A program made the translations under genes and the position numbers. This document shows positions 51,779 to 61,783 of a stretch of DNA of 64,000 bases, one piece after another. The notes beneath the pieces were generated by a model, which saw nothing but the letters and a program-made list of their open reading frames with translations, was not told the origin of the DNA and made no database searches. Every line of letters starts with the position of its first letter. The stretch's first letter is position 1. This stretch comes from Roseivivax halotolerans (GTDB lineage: Bacteria > Pseudomonadota > Alphaproteobacteria > Rhodobacterales > Rhodobacteraceae): NCBI RefSeq assembly GCF_900115815.1, contig NZ_FOXV01000004.1:214581-278580 (forward strand), given 5' to 3'.

Positions 51779-54211
51779 TCAGCGCCGCGGTTTGGCCCGA
51801 AGCGTGGGATCGGCCTCGCGCGGATCTTCCGGCCAGGGATGCTTGGGATACCGCCCGCGCATGTCCTTTCGCACATCGGCGTATGAACTTTCCCAGAAGC
51901 CCGGCAGATCCATCGTGGTTTGCACCGCGCGCCCGGCCGGGGACAAAAGCGTGACCTTGAGGGGTTTCTCCCCGACCTTCGGGTGCACGCGCTGACCGAA
52001 CATCTCCTGCAGCCGCAGAGAAATCTCCGGCACGTCGCCGGAATAATCGATCGGGATCGACCTGCCGAGCGGCGTTGTGAAACTGCCGGGAACCGCGCGA
52101 TCAAGCGCTTGCCGTGCCGCGAAATCGAGCCGCGCCTCCAGTGCGGGCAGCAGGTCGAAGCGCTTCCAGTCCTGCCGGCTCAGAACGCCGCCGAGAAACG
52201 GCAAGAGCCAGTCCTCCAGCGTCGCCATCAAGGTCTCCTCGTCCGATGCGGGTAGGTCAAGGCCCGCCTCGCGGCCGATCTCGATCCGCGCGAGGAAGCG
52301 CTGCGATTTCGCCTGAATCCCGAGCCCCATGTCCCGCACCCCGTCCAGCATCGCCTCCGCCAGCGCGTCTGGCGGCGCGTCCCGCCAGATCCGGTCATCG
52401 AGGGCGATCTGACCGAGCCGCTCCTGCTCGCGCGCGAGAACGCGGGCGTCGCGGCGGGACCATTCGCAGAGGCGCATCCAGCCGATGCGATCGGCGAAGA
52501 CCGCGCGCAGCTCGCCTTCGGTGATCTGGATCGCCTGCCGGATACGCGCCTCGCGCCGATCGCCGTCAAGATCGGTCGCCACGATGAGGCGCGCCGATCC
52601 CAAGGGGTCGTCCTCGCTCAACGCGCCGCCCGATCCGCCCGAAAGCTGGTAGCGCGGCGCATCACCCTTGCGGCGCAGCCCGATCCGGTCGGGATAGGCA
52701 AGCGCGGCCATCTCGGCAGTCGAGAGCCCGGCATCCTCGCCACCAAGCCTTGCCAGCCGCTTGGCCTCGGCCTTGATCCGTTCGAGCCCGCCTCGGCTCA
52801 CCTCGAAAGGCCGCCCTGCGGCGAAGCCCTTGGGATCGCGCAGCGCCTCGAGCCGAAGCGTCAATTCCGCAGGCGCGCCGCGCAGAGGATCGCGATCGGA
52901 CAGCAGCGCGGCAAGGGCCGCAGCCCCTTGTCCCGCTCGCGCAAGCATGTGTGCGAGACGCGGGTGCAGTGGCATTCGGGCCATGTCACGTCCATGAGCC
53001 GTGACCCGGCCCCCCGCATCGAGCGCGCCAAGCTCCGCCAGCAGCGACCGCGCTTCGGAATAGGGCCCCTGCGGCGGCCGCGTCAGGAACGGCAGATCCT
53101 CCGGCCCCGCGCCCCAGACCGCGAGCTCGAGCGCAAGTCCGGCAAGATCCGCGACCTCGATTTCCGGCGGCGCGAAGGCGGGCATGCCGCCTTCCTCTCC
53201 CTTGGTCCAGAGACGGTAGGCGACGCCGGGCGCGACGCGCCCCGCCCGGCCCGCGCGCTGCTTCGCCTCGGCTTTCGAGGCCCGCTCTGTCACCAGACGC
53301 GACATGCCCGAGCCCGGATCGAAGCGCGCCCGCCGCGCGAGCCCGGCATCGACGACGACACGGATATCTTCGATGGTCAGCGAGGTTTCCGCGATGGACG
53401 TGGCAAGCACCACCTTGCGGCCCGAGGGTTCGGGCCGGATCGCCGCGCGCTGTTCGGCGAAGGGCATCGCGCCGAACAGCGGACGGATCTGCACATCCGC
53501 GCCGACACGTTTGCCAAGCTGCGCCGCGACGGCGCGGATCTCGCGCTCACCCGGCAGGAAGACGAGGATGCCGCCCTCCTCGACACCGAGAGCCTCCGTG
53601 ACGGTCTCCGCGACCGCATTCTCAAGCCGCGCACCATTGGCGAGTGGCACATCGCGCCAGCGGATATCGACCGGAAAGCTGCGTCCTTCCGAGGTAATGA
53701 CAGGAGCGTTCAGAAGATCTGCCACGGGTCCGGCATCAAGCGTCGCCGACATGGGCAGAAGGATCAGATCCTCGCGCAATGCGCCCGCGACCTCGAGACA
53801 GAGCGCGAGGCCAAGATCGGTATTGAGCGAGCGTTCGTGAAATTCGTCGAAAAGCACCGCGCCGACGCCGGCAAGCTCGGGGTCCGATTGCAGGCGACGC
53901 GTCAGGATCCCTTCGGTGACGACCTCTATCCGGGTCGCCTTCGACACCTTGGCCTCGCCCCGGATACGGTAGCCGACCGTCTCGCCCACCCGCTCGCCCA
54001 GCGTCTCGGCCATACGTTCGGCGGCAGCGCGCGCGGCGAGCCGGCGGGGCTCCAGCATCAGGATTGTGCCGTCGACCAGACCCGCCTCAAGAAGCGCCAG
54101 CGGCACCCGCGTCGTCTTGCCCGCACCCGGCGGGGCCTGCAGGACCGCGCGGCCCTGCTGCCCGATCGCCTTAAGAAGCGCCGGCAGCGCGTCTTCGATG
54201 GGCAGGCTCAT
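51779..54211 (-). CDS. hrpB: ATP-dependent helicase HrpB
   Basis: 810 residues, DExH-box SF2 helicase. Walker A QAPPGAGKTTRVPLAL; DEFHER for motif II; SATLDAG motif III; QRAGRAGRVAPG motif VI; C-terminal HrpB-specific domain ending in QTTMDLPGFWESSYADVRKDMRGRYPKHPWPEDP. Cellular role is not well defined although HrpB is widespread. The ATG at 54211 lies 28 bp from the argF stop, on the same strand. No frameshift seen. Confidence 0.94.
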   Translation of the reverse strand: MSLPIEDALPALLKAIGQQGRAVLQAPPGAGKTTRVPLALLEAGLVDGTILMLEPRRLAARAAAERMAETLGERVGETVGYRIRGEAKVSKATRIEVVTEGILTRRLQSDPELAGVGAVLFDEFHERSLNTDLGLALCLEVAGALREDLILLPMSATLDAGPVADLLNAPVITSEGRSFPVDIRWRDVPLANGARLENAVAETVTEALGVEEGGILVFLPGEREIRAVAAQLGKRVGADVQIRPLFGAMPFAEQRAAIRPEPSGRKVVLATSIAETSLTIEDIRVVVDAGLARRARFDPGSGMSRLVTERASKAEAKQRAGRAGRVAPGVAYRLWTKGEEGGMPAFAPPEIEVADLAGLALELAVWGAGPEDLPFLTRPPQGPYSEARSLLAELGALDAGGRVTAHGRDMARMPLHPRLAHMLARAGQGAAALAALLSDRDPLRGAPAELTLRLEALRDPKGFAAGRPFEVSRGGLERIKAEAKRLARLGGEDAGLSTAEMAALAYPDRIGLRRKGDAPRYQLSGGSGGALSEDDPLGSARLIVATDLDGDRREARIRQAIQITEGELRAVFADRIGWMRLCEWSRRDARVLAREQERLGQIALDDRIWRDAPPDALAEAMLDGVRDMGLGIQAKSQRFLARIEIGREAGLDLPASDEETLMATLEDWLLPFLGGVLSRQDWKRFDLLPALEARLDFAARQALDRAVPGSFTTPLGRSIPIDYSGDVPEISLRLQEMFGQRVHPKVGEKPLKVTLLSPAGRAVQTTMDLPGFWESSYADVRKDMRGRYPKHPWPEDPREADPTLRAKPRR

Positions 54212-54239
54212 GCCGGGCGAAGGCGGTGCTGCGGCAAGC

Positions 54240-55166
54240 TCACGCGCCCACGCACCACCGCATGATGGCCTTCTGCGCGTGCAGCCGGTTCTCGGCCTCG
54301 TCCCAGATCACCGAATGTGGTCCGTCCATCACCTCTGAGGTGACTTCCTCTTCCCTGTGCGCGGGCAGGCAATGCATGAAGAGCGCATCCTCCTTGGCGC
54401 GGGCCATGAGGTCGCGATTGACCTGGTAGGGGCGCAGCATGTTGTGCCGCCGCTCCCGCGCGCTCTGGGCGTCGTGCATCGACACCCAGGTATCGGTGAT
54501 GACGAGATCCGCGCCCTCGACCGCCTTCTGCGGATCGCGCTCGATACTGACATTGGCGCCCGCATTCCGGGCGAGCCCCACGAATTCCATCTTGGGATCG
54601 AGCTGCACTGGCCCGGTGAAGGTGAAGTCGAAGCCGAATTGCGCGGCCGCATGCAGCCAGGAGGAGCAGACGTTGTTGCCATCGCCCGACCAGACGACCT
54701 TCTTGCCCGCGATCGGGCCGCGATGCTCCTCGTAGGTCATCACGTCGGCCATGATCTGGCAGGGATGCGTGCGGTCGGTGAGCCCGTTGATGACCGGGAC
54801 TGTGGCGAACTCAGCCATCTCGGTCAGCACGCTCTCGTCGAAGGTGCGGATCATGATGAGGTCGACGAAGCGCGACAGCACGCGCGCGGTATCGGCGATG
54901 GTCTCACCGTGGCCGAGCTGCAGGTCGGAGCCCGAAAGCACCATCGTCTCGCCCCCCATCTGGCGCACGCCCACGTCGAAGGAGACGCGGGTGCGGGTCG
55001 AGGGTTTCTCGAAGATGAGGGCGACCATGTGGCCGGCGAGCGGCTGTTCGGCATCGGGCACGGCCTTGCCTGCGCCGTTGCGCGCCGACTTGATGCGCTG
55101 CGCGGCGTCGAGGATGGCGCGCAGATCGCCGGGATCGGTCTTATGGATGTCGAGGAAATGCTTCAT
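54240..55166 (-). CDS. argF: Ornithine carbamoyltransferase
   Basis: 308 residues. Forms citrulline from ornithine and carbamoyl phosphate. Carbamoyl-phosphate loop [20 protein letters not shown]; ornithine site DTWVSM and [12 protein letters not shown]. Start ATG at 55164-55166, after an AAAGATG-type region 49 bp downstream of argD, which feeds the same arginine pathway. Same strand, so argD-argF is an operon. Confidence 0.97.
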   Translation of the reverse strand: MKHFLDIHKTDPGDLRAILDAAQRIKSARNGAGKAVPDAEQPLAGHMVALIFEKPSTRTRVSFDVGVRQMGGETMVLSGSDLQLGHGETIADTARVLSRFVDLIMIRTFDESVLTEMAEFATVPVINGLTDRTHPCQIMADVMTYEEHRGPIAGKKVVWSGDGNNVCSSWLHAAAQFGFDFTFTGPVQLDPKMEFVGLARNAGANVSIERDPQKAVEGADLVITDTWVSMHDAQSARERRHNMLRPYQVNRDLMARAKEDALFMHCLPAHREEEVTSEVMDGPHSVIWDEAENRLHAQKAIMRWCVGA

Positions 55167-55215
55167 CTTTCTGGTCTTTCGGATGCGCCGGGGCGGCCCG
55201 GCGAAGAATATGGGA

Positions 55216-56388
55216 TCAGGCGGCGACGGCGCTCGCGGCGCGGCCGAGACGGGAGACGGCCTCGCCGATCTCCTCTTCGGTGATCGTGAGCGGCGGCAGA
55301 AGGCGCAGCACGTTGTCGCCTGCGGGAACGGTAAGGATCTCGGCCTCATACCCGGCCTTCATCACGTCGGTATTGGTCGCCTTGCAGACGAGGCCCAGCA
55401 TCAGGCCCGATCCGCGCACCTCGGTGAAGACCTCGGGATGCTCGGCCACGAGACCTTCGAGCCTCTGGCGGAGATGGGCCGCGCGGCGGCTGACGCCGTC
55501 GAGAAAGCCCGGCGCGGTCATCACCTCCATGACCTTGAGGCCCACGGCGCAGCCCAGGGGATTGCCCCCATAGGTCGAGCCATGCGTGCCCGCGGTCATC
55601 CCCGAGGCAGCCTTTTCGCTCGCCAGCACCGCGCCCAGGGGGAAGCCCCCACCGATGCCCTTGGCGACCATCATGATGTCTGGCGCGATCCCGGCCCATT
55701 CATGGGCGAAAAGACGGCCCGTCCGGCCCATACCGCATTGCACCTCGTCGAAGATCAGAAGCGCGCCGGTTTCGTCGCAAAGCTCGCGCAGGCCCTTGAG
55801 GCAATGATCGGGCACGGGGCGGATGCCGCCCTCGCCCTGCACGGGCTCGATGAGGACAGCGGCGGTCTTGTCGGTGACAGCCGCCTTCAGCGCGTCGTGG
55901 TCTCCAAACTCGAGATGGGTGAAGCCGGGCAGAAGCGGGCCGAACCCCTTGGTCATCTTCTCCGACCCCGCCGCGGCGATGCCCGCCGAGGAGCGGCCGT
56001 GGAAACTGCCCGAGAAGGCCACGATCTCGGTGCGGTCCGCCTGGCCTTCTTCATACCAGTATTTCCGCGCCATCTTCACCGCGAGCTCGCAGCTCTCCGT
56101 GCCGGAATTGGTGAAGAAGACGGTATCGGCGAAAGTCGCCTCCACCAGCGCATCGGCGAGCGCCTCCTGCTGGGGAATGCGGTAGAGGTTCGACGTGTGC
56201 CAGAGCGCATGCGCCTGCTCCGAGAGCGCCTCAATGAGCGCCGGATGCGCGTGGCCGAGCGCGTTCACCGCGATCCCCGCGCCGAGATCCAGGAAGCGTC
56301 GCCCATCCGCCTCGATCAGCCAGGCCCCCTCACCCTTCACGAAGGTGAGCGGCGCACGGTTGTAGGTCGGAAGGACGGACGGGATCAT
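55216..56388 (-). CDS. argD: Acetylornithine aminotransferase
   Basis: 390-residue class III PLP aminotransferase; also acts on succinyl-DAP in lysine synthesis. PLP region [38 protein letters not shown], cofactor Asp in [15 protein letters not shown], Schiff-base Lys in [18 protein letters not shown]. Start [21 protein letters not shown] is typical. ATG at 56386-56388. First gene of argD-argF. Upstream lies the 0.7 kb non-coding transition zone to the sugar operon. Confidence 0.96.
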   Translation of the reverse strand: MIPSVLPTYNRAPLTFVKGEGAWLIEADGRRFLDLGAGIAVNALGHAHPALIEALSEQAHALWHTSNLYRIPQQEALADALVEATFADTVFFTNSGTESCELAVKMARKYWYEEGQADRTEIVAFSGSFHGRSSAGIAAAGSEKMTKGFGPLLPGFTHLEFGDHDALKAAVTDKTAAVLIEPVQGEGGIRPVPDHCLKGLRELCDETGALLIFDEVQCGMGRTGRLFAHEWAGIAPDIMMVAKGIGGGFPLGAVLASEKAASGMTAGTHGSTYGGNPLGCAVGLKVMEVMTAPGFLDGVSRRAAHLRQRLEGLVAEHPEVFTEVRGSGLMLGLVCKATNTDVMKAGYEAEILTVPAGDNVLRLLPPLTITEEEIGEAVSRLGRAASAVAA

Positions 56389-56865
56389 GTTCGTATCCTC
56401 GAAATGGAAGGCCTAGGGGTGCCAAGGGCACGGGGCCAAGTCAAGATTTTGCGGGGGGTATGACGGACGCAGGCGCGCCGCGTGCCCGGAAGGGCGCGGC
56501 GGGAAGAGGCTCAGCGGCCTCGTCGGGGGTGCTGCGTCAGTGTCATGGGAGGGGTGTTAGCGGGGGTGAGGGATTGTGGCAAGTCGGATGTAGGTTCTTC
56601 ACGGGCGTTCGCTGAACGCTGAGCCAAGGTCGCTGATGCGGACGAAGTGTGAATTCGCTGCGCATGCAGCGTTGGTTGCGAGCAGCGGCAGCAATGCGCA
56701 GGAAGCGTGCTTTGCAAAGTTGGTGCCTTGTCACCGAAGCCGACCTTCGGGACAGCGTAGCGAATGACAGGTCAGAGCCCGACCTACGCCTTAGACGGGT
56801 TGCAGCGAACGAACGCTCTCACGAGCAGCCATAAACGCGCAAGAACCACATTGGTTTTTCCTCGG

Positions 56866-56923
56866 GGTTCTGTCCCGGCTAACCTTCTGACAACGCGAGG
56901 CCTCTTGGGGCGGGACAGAAACC
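56866..56923. repeat. 58-bp element with 10-bp perfect terminal inverted repeats
   Basis: TTCTGTCCCG (56868-56877) pairs with CGGGACAGAA (56911-56920); the outer bases are GG and ACC. The GGTTCTGTC start resembles IS6-family insertion sequence ends, so it may be a scar of two element ends or a tiny MITE. No transposase is present. Confidence 0.5.
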
Positions 56924-57066
56924 ACTAATATCGCAAGTTTCGGAACCGGCTTCACAGCACGGTTTGGCGCCGCTCAGACGAGAAGGGGCCTCTTTGCTGC
57001 ATGACGCGGTTCCACCTCCAGCCACATCAGAGCGGCGATCACAGCAGCCGCACAAAGATCCTTGCC

Positions 57067-57098
57067 AACTTCACAACAATATGGTTAATCGTAAAGTT
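57067..57098. promoter_or_regulatory. Candidate operator of the sugar operon
   Basis: AACTTCAC (57067-57074) and GTAAAGTT (57091-57098) form an inverted repeat with one mismatch and a 16-bp spacer, directly ahead of the GGAGG ribosome site. The RpiR-type regulator encoded in the operon is the obvious candidate ligand. Confidence 0.4.
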
Positions 57099-57111
57099 AG
57101 GAGGACAACCC

Positions 57112-58089
57112 ATGACCCGCTTCGCGACCCGACTGAACTCGTTCGCCGCAAAGGCGGAGGCAGAGTGGCCTGATCACAAAGGCAAGCCGACACCGATGAT
57201 GACAGCGCGCCGCGCGGCCAAAGTGCCTGGGTTGACCCATGTTGACCTGAACTATCCGGATCACGTATCGGACGATCCGAAGGCCGTCCGCTCCGAGATC
57301 AACGACATGGGGCTTGAGATCAACGGTCTGGCTATGCGCTACTACACCAATCCCGCATTCAAGCTTGGCGCTTTCACCAATCCCGACGCGGCAGTCCGAC
57401 GCGAGGCGATCGATCTGACCAAAAAGGGCATCGATGCCGCTCTGGAAATGGACGCGCCTCTGATGACTCTTTGGATGGGTCAGGATGGCTTCGATTACAG
57501 CTTTCAGGGCGACTACTCTAAAATGTGGGAGGATGAGGTCAGTGGCATACAGGAGGTGGCTGAATATGCCCCTGAATGCCTGATTTCCATCGAGTACAAG
57601 CCAAATGAGCCCCGCTCATTCGCACTTCTACCCGATGCCGCAACGACCTTGCTTGCCATCGATGAGACCGGGGCAAAAAATCTCGGTGTCACACTCGATT
57701 TCGCGCATGTTCTCTATGCGGACGAGATGCCAGCCTTCGCCGCCGCTCTGATCACCCGCCGCTCGCGCCTGCTCGGCGTGCATCTCAACGACGGATACGC
57801 CAAGCGGGATGATGGCCTGATGGTAGGCTCTGTTCACCCTCAGGCCACTCTTGAGCTGCTAACCCAGATCCGGCGGGACGGGTATGAGGGGGTGATTTAC
57901 TTCGACACCTTCCCGGACGCATCGGGCATCGATCCGGTCGAGGAATGTGCCGCGAACATCGAGATGGTCGAGCGGCTGATGGCGATGGCCGAGAAGGTCG
58001 AGGCTGACAACACACTGAGATCCGCCATTGGCAAACAGAATTCCCCCGCTGCGCAACGCGCCGTACAGAGGATCCTCACGGGCGGCTAA
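57112..58089 (+). CDS. Sugar isomerase/epimerase of the xylose-isomerase-like TIM-barrel family
   Basis: 325 residues. TIM-barrel with likely metal ligands Glu in ISIEYKPNEPRSFALLP, Asp in VTLDFAHVLYAD, His in GVHLNDGYAKRDDG and Asp/Glu in IYFDTFPD. Similar proteins in rhizobia sit beside ribose-type ABC transporters (recollection); aldose-ketose isomerisation or epimerisation is expected. Which sugar is unknown. The ATG at 57112 follows GGAGGACAACC. First gene of a six-gene operon; the kinase at its end would phosphorylate the product. Confidence 0.8.
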   Translation: MTRFATRLNSFAAKAEAEWPDHKGKPTPMMTARRAAKVPGLTHVDLNYPDHVSDDPKAVRSEINDMGLEINGLAMRYYTNPAFKLGAFTNPDAAVRREAIDLTKKGIDAALEMDAPLMTLWMGQDGFDYSFQGDYSKMWEDEVSGIQEVAEYAPECLISIEYKPNEPRSFALLPDAATTLLAIDETGAKNLGVTLDFAHVLYADEMPAFAAALITRRSRLLGVHLNDGYAKRDDGLMVGSVHPQATLELLTQIRRDGYEGVIYFDTFPDASGIDPVEECAANIEMVERLMAMAEKVEADNTLRSAIGKQNSPAAQRAVQRILTGG

Positions 58090-58131
58090 AATTCACGACA
58101 TCATAGATCTACGTAAAGGGAGGAGACCCAA

Positions 58132-59178
58132 ATGACGAAGACATTGAAGACGATCCTGCTCGCTGGAACTTTTGCGAGCAGCGCCGGCCTTGCCATGGCG
58201 CAAGACCTGCCACCCCTGAACTCCGATACTGAGGTGGACCGCATCGACTGGTCGCAGCTCGAAGCCGAGTTCGGTCCGGTTCCGGCTCCGACCGAGGATG
58301 CTTCGGTTGGTGGCGTCTCAAAAACGCTGACGAACGAATACTGGCGGTCGCTGGGTATCGGTTACAAGAATGTCGCCGATGAGTATGGCGTTGATTTCGC
58401 CTATCAGGCGGCGCCGAGCGAGGGCGATCAACTGGCGCAGCTATCGATCGCCGAAAACATGCTATTGCAGGGCTATGACGCGCTGTTGTTCTCGCCGCAG
58501 ACCGACAACAACCTGCAGCCAGCGCTGGAGCGCGCGAGATCGCAAGACATCCCTGTGGTGAACGTGAATGATGCGGTCATCCCCTCGGTCGAACATTATG
58601 TAGGAAACGTTCAGCGCGACAACGGCGTGCGCGTGGCGCAATGGTTCATCGAAAACACCGATGGGGGCAAAGTTGCGGTGATCGAGGGCCAGCCTGGCGT
58701 GTTTGCTGCGGGTCAGCGTACCGACGGCTTTACCACCACTATCAATGAGATAGATGGTCTCGAAGTGGTAGCGAGCGTTCCCGCGAACTGGAGCCGCGAA
58801 GAGGCCTACAACGCAGCGTCGACTATCCTGCAGCAACATCCCGACCTGATCGGCTTTTATGCCAACAACGACGGCATGGCGCTTGGCGTGGTCGAGGCGG
58901 TTAAGGCGGCCGATCTTCAGGAGCAGGTAGCTGTATTCGGCACCGACGGCATCTCGGACGCCTACGACTCGATCCGAGCGGGAGACCTAACCGGAACCGT
59001 CGACAGCTTTCCCGTCCTGACAGGCGAAGTTGCGATGGAAGTCGCTCTGCGCCTTCTTGATGGGCAGGATCTTCCGCGCGTGGTGGCCACGCCCCAAGCT
59101 CTGATCACCTCGGAGAACATCGAACAGTACTCCATCGAGGATACCGCTGCGCTGCGCGAGATGCTTCTGGCCGAATAA
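58132..59178 (+). CDS. Periplasmic sugar-binding protein of a ribose-type ABC transporter
   Basis: 348 residues. Signal peptide KTILLAGTFASSAGLAMA ends with Ala-Met-Ala. Mature part is a type I periplasmic fold: SKTLTNEYWRSLGIGYKN, LLFSPQTDNNLQPALERA, then VFGTDGISDAYDSIRAGDLTG, the RbsB-like hinge pattern. An extra N-terminal stretch of about 35 residues (LNSDTEVDRIDWSQLEAEFG) is longer than in E. coli RbsB. ATG follows GGGAGGAG. Works with the downstream ATPase and permease. Confidence 0.88.
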   Translation: MTKTLKTILLAGTFASSAGLAMAQDLPPLNSDTEVDRIDWSQLEAEFGPVPAPTEDASVGGVSKTLTNEYWRSLGIGYKNVADEYGVDFAYQAAPSEGDQLAQLSIAENMLLQGYDALLFSPQTDNNLQPALERARSQDIPVVNVNDAVIPSVEHYVGNVQRDNGVRVAQWFIENTDGGKVAVIEGQPGVFAAGQRTDGFTTTINEIDGLEVVASVPANWSREEAYNAASTILQQHPDLIGFYANNDGMALGVVEAVKAADLQEQVAVFGTDGISDAYDSIRAGDLTGTVDSFPVLTGEVAMEVALRLLDGQDLPRVVATPQALITSENIEQYSIEDTAALREMLLAE

Positions 59179-59252
59179 GGCCGATCCATCGATCGGGGAC
59201 CGCCGGACGCGTTGTGCGTGTCGTGCGGCTCCCCTCATCGAAAGGTCCCACC

Positions 59253-60785
59253 ATGGCAACCGACATCAACCGTCTCGCCGTCGACGGGATTTCCAAGGGC
59301 TTCCCAGGCGTCAAGGCGCTGGAAGATGTGTCTTTTCAGGTCCGCCCCGGCGAAGTTCACGGGCTTCTGGGCGAGAACGGCGCGGGCAAATCCACGATGC
59401 TGAATGTTCTGGCGGCTGTTCTGAAGCCCGATGCGGGCGGGATCCGGATCGACGGCGAGACCGTACGCCCTGGCAGTCCCAAAGATGCACGCGCTGCCGG
59501 GATCGCGATGATCCATCAGGAACTTCAACACGTCCCGGGACTGAGTGTGGCGCAGAACATCTTTCTGGGCCGACCTCTGAAGATGGCAGGTGGGCTCCTC
59601 GTGAACCGGCGTGCCCAAGAGACGCGAGCGCGCTCTATTCTGGCGGATTTGGACCCCAGTATCGATCCGGGTCGACCGATTCATGAACTGAAGGTCGCAC
59701 AGCAGCAAATCGTCGAGATCGCCCGTGCTTTGTTGGACGATGCGAAGATCATCGCCATGGACGAGCCCACCTCGTCTCTGACGCCCTCGGAGTTCGACAA
59801 TCTCGCAGCGCTGATCCGCAAGCTGTCGGCGCAGGGGGTCTCGATCATCTATGTCTCGCACAAAATGGACGAAGTGTTCCAAGTCTGCCAACGCGCAACA
59901 ATTCTGCGTGACGGACGCTTCGTAGCTACAGTCGATCTCACTGAAACCAGCGAGGACGAAGTGATCGCCAGCATGGTGGGGCGCGAAATCCAGGCGGAGC
60001 AACATGTCAGCCATGCCGAAGCCGAGACTGTGCTGCGGGTAGAAGGCTTGGGCGACGGTCGGATGATCCGCGACGCCAGCTTTGAGCTGCATAAGGGCGA
60101 AGTGCTGGGCCTTGCAGGACTCGTCGGTTCTGGCCGAACCGAGCTGATGCGGCTGATCGCGGGCATCGACCGCGCGACCGAAGGCAGCATCGAAATTAGA
60201 GGAAGCGAGCATAGTTTCCGCTCGCCGCGTGAAGCAATCTCGGCCGGGATCGGGCTGGTGCCGGAGGAACGTAAGAAGGACGGCATTGTTCGCGACCGAT
60301 CTGTCGCATCCAATATAGCCCTGCCCTGCATGAACCGTTTCTCCTCCGCTGGATTGATCCGTCGCGCGCATCTTCGCCGCGAGGCGACCGAACTGATGCA
60401 GCAAATGAACCTGCGCCCGCCGAACGTGGACCGGGCCATCGGCCAATTCTCAGGTGGAAACCAGCAGAAGGCCATTATTGGTCGCTGGCTGGCCGCGGAT
60501 GTAGATATCCTGCTGTTCGACGAGCCGACGCGCGGCATCGACATCGGCGCCAAATCGGAAATTTACGATCTGATCGAGCGGCTCGCGGCGCAGGGCAAAT
60601 CGATTATCGTCGTCAGCTCCGAGCTGCCAGAGATCCTGCGCCTATCCGACCGGGTGATGGTGATGCGCGAAGGCGAGATCGCAGGGGTCCTTTCGGGTTG
60701 TGACGTCGACGAAGGCCGGATCGCCGCCCTCGCCATTCCAAAGTCGAAAAGCCGCAGTTCTCAGCGAACTGCCGAACCAGCGTGA
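59253..60785 (+). CDS. Sugar ABC transporter ATP-binding protein (RbsA/MglA type, two ABC domains)
   Basis: 510 residues with two fused ABC domains, as in ribose and galactose importers. First domain: Walker A LLGENGAGKSTMLN, Q-loop HQELQHV, signature LKVAQQQIVEIARAL, Walker B IIAMDEPTSSL. Second domain: degenerate P-loop LAGLVGSGRTELMRL, signature QFSGGNQQKAIIGRWL, Walker B ILLFDEPTRGIDIG. ATG at 59253. The stop overlaps the next start in GTGA. Confidence 0.93.
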   Translation: MATDINRLAVDGISKGFPGVKALEDVSFQVRPGEVHGLLGENGAGKSTMLNVLAAVLKPDAGGIRIDGETVRPGSPKDARAAGIAMIHQELQHVPGLSVAQNIFLGRPLKMAGGLLVNRRAQETRARSILADLDPSIDPGRPIHELKVAQQQIVEIARALLDDAKIIAMDEPTSSLTPSEFDNLAALIRKLSAQGVSIIYVSHKMDEVFQVCQRATILRDGRFVATVDLTETSEDEVIASMVGREIQAEQHVSHAEAETVLRVEGLGDGRMIRDASFELHKGEVLGLAGLVGSGRTELMRLIAGIDRATEGSIEIRGSEHSFRSPREAISAGIGLVPEERKKDGIVRDRSVASNIALPCMNRFSSAGLIRRAHLRREATELMQQMNLRPPNVDRAIGQFSGGNQQKAIIGRWLAADVDILLFDEPTRGIDIGAKSEIYDLIERLAAQGKSIIVVSSELPEILRLSDRVMVMREGEIAGVLSGCDVDEGRIAALAIPKSKSRSSQRTAEPA

Positions 60786-61780
60786 GCCAAGCCATGACAA
60801 ACACATCCGATACCAAGGCCAATGAGGCAGAAGGCCGACGCTCGTTCCTGCCGGCCTTCATCAACCTCCGTGACGCAGGCACGCTTTTTGGCCTTGCGTT
60901 GATCCTGATTGTTTTCGCCGTTCTGAACCCTGTCTTCATGACCGCGCCGAATGTACTCAACATCCTGCAGCAATCGTCGATCAATGCCTGCATCGCGCTG
61001 GGGATGACCTTCGTCATCATCTCGGGGGGGATCGACCTCTCGGTGGGTCCGGCGGCGGCGATTTCGGCCGTTGCGGGCGCCGCACTCATGACCGCGGGGG
61101 TTCCACTGCCCGTAGCATTGCTGGGCGCCATGGGCACAGGAATGTTGTGCGGGTTGTTCAATGGTTGCCTGATCGCCTTTGCAGGCCTTCAGCCGTTTAT
61201 CGTAACCTTGGGGGGCCTTTCGCTCTATCGGGCGCTTGCACTGATCTTCACCGGCGGCAATCCTATTTTCGGTATTCCCACCGAATTCCGTGCATTTATC
61301 AACGGTGATCTTCTGGGCGTTCCGGTCCCTGTCGTCATCGTCGGCCTAATCGCTCTGCTATTGTGGATCGTTCTGAACCGCACTCCATTTGGTGAGTACA
61401 TCTTGGCCGTTGGAGGTAACCAGGAGGCAGCGCGCATCGCAGGCGTTCCCGTCGCTCGTACAAGGATAACTGTATACGTGATGTCGGGTGGCCTTGCTGC
61501 GGTCGCCGCTCTGATCCTGATGGGCCGACTGGGCGCGGCTGATCCCACGATGGGCAATCTTTGGGAGCTCGACGCCATCGCAGCGGCCGCCATTGGGGGT
61601 GCGTCACTGATGGGCGGCAAGGGGTCGGTCGTCGGTACGCTACTGGGGGCGGTTATCCTTGGTTCGCTTCGCAACGGACTGACGCTGATGAACGTGCAGG
61701 CGTTCTATCAACTTCTTGCGACAGGCATTATTATAATCGTTGCTATGCTCATTGACCGAGCCACAAGAGGAAGAGCCTGA
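60782..61780 (+). CDS. Sugar ABC transporter permease (RbsC type)
   Basis: 332 residues, eight to ten membrane helices. BPD_transp_2 family: MTFVIISGGIDLSVGPAAAISAVAG, GLFNGCLIAFAGLQPFIVTLGG, and the EAA-like loop AVGGNQEAARIAGVPVARTRITVY. The GTG at 60782 overlaps the ATPase stop; an ATG at 60794 is an alternative. Translation coupling fits an ATPase-permease pair. Mixed codon use compared with the core genes. Confidence 0.92.
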   Translation: MSQAMTNTSDTKANEAEGRRSFLPAFINLRDAGTLFGLALILIVFAVLNPVFMTAPNVLNILQQSSINACIALGMTFVIISGGIDLSVGPAAAISAVAGAALMTAGVPLPVALLGAMGTGMLCGLFNGCLIAFAGLQPFIVTLGGLSLYRALALIFTGGNPIFGIPTEFRAFINGDLLGVPVPVVIVGLIALLLWIVLNRTPFGEYILAVGGNQEAARIAGVPVARTRITVYVMSGGLAAVAALILMGRLGAADPTMGNLWELDAIAAAAIGGASLMGGKGSVVGTLLGAVILGSLRNGLTLMNVQAFYQLLATGIIIIVAMLIDRATRGRA

Positions 61781-61783
61781 TAC

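Larger units (their letters stand above)
56389..57111. other. Non-coding transition zone between argD and the sugar operon
   Basis: About 720 bp without a convincing gene. It contains a bulged GC hairpin CGCCGC-GT-GCCC / GGGC-GCGGCG at 56476-56501, a CGCTGC/GCAGCG stem near 56656, and a segment around 56740-56820 that resembles degenerate intergenic sequence I recall from roseobacters. A 58-bp inverted-repeat element (56866-56923) and the promoter/operator region of the sugar operon (about 57060-57100) follow. Confidence 0.6.

Noticed and set aside
56511..56834. Several 60-70 codon frames in the argD-sugar operon gap.
   Set aside because: They overlap on both strands, lack ribosome sites and include apparently degenerate repeat sequence.
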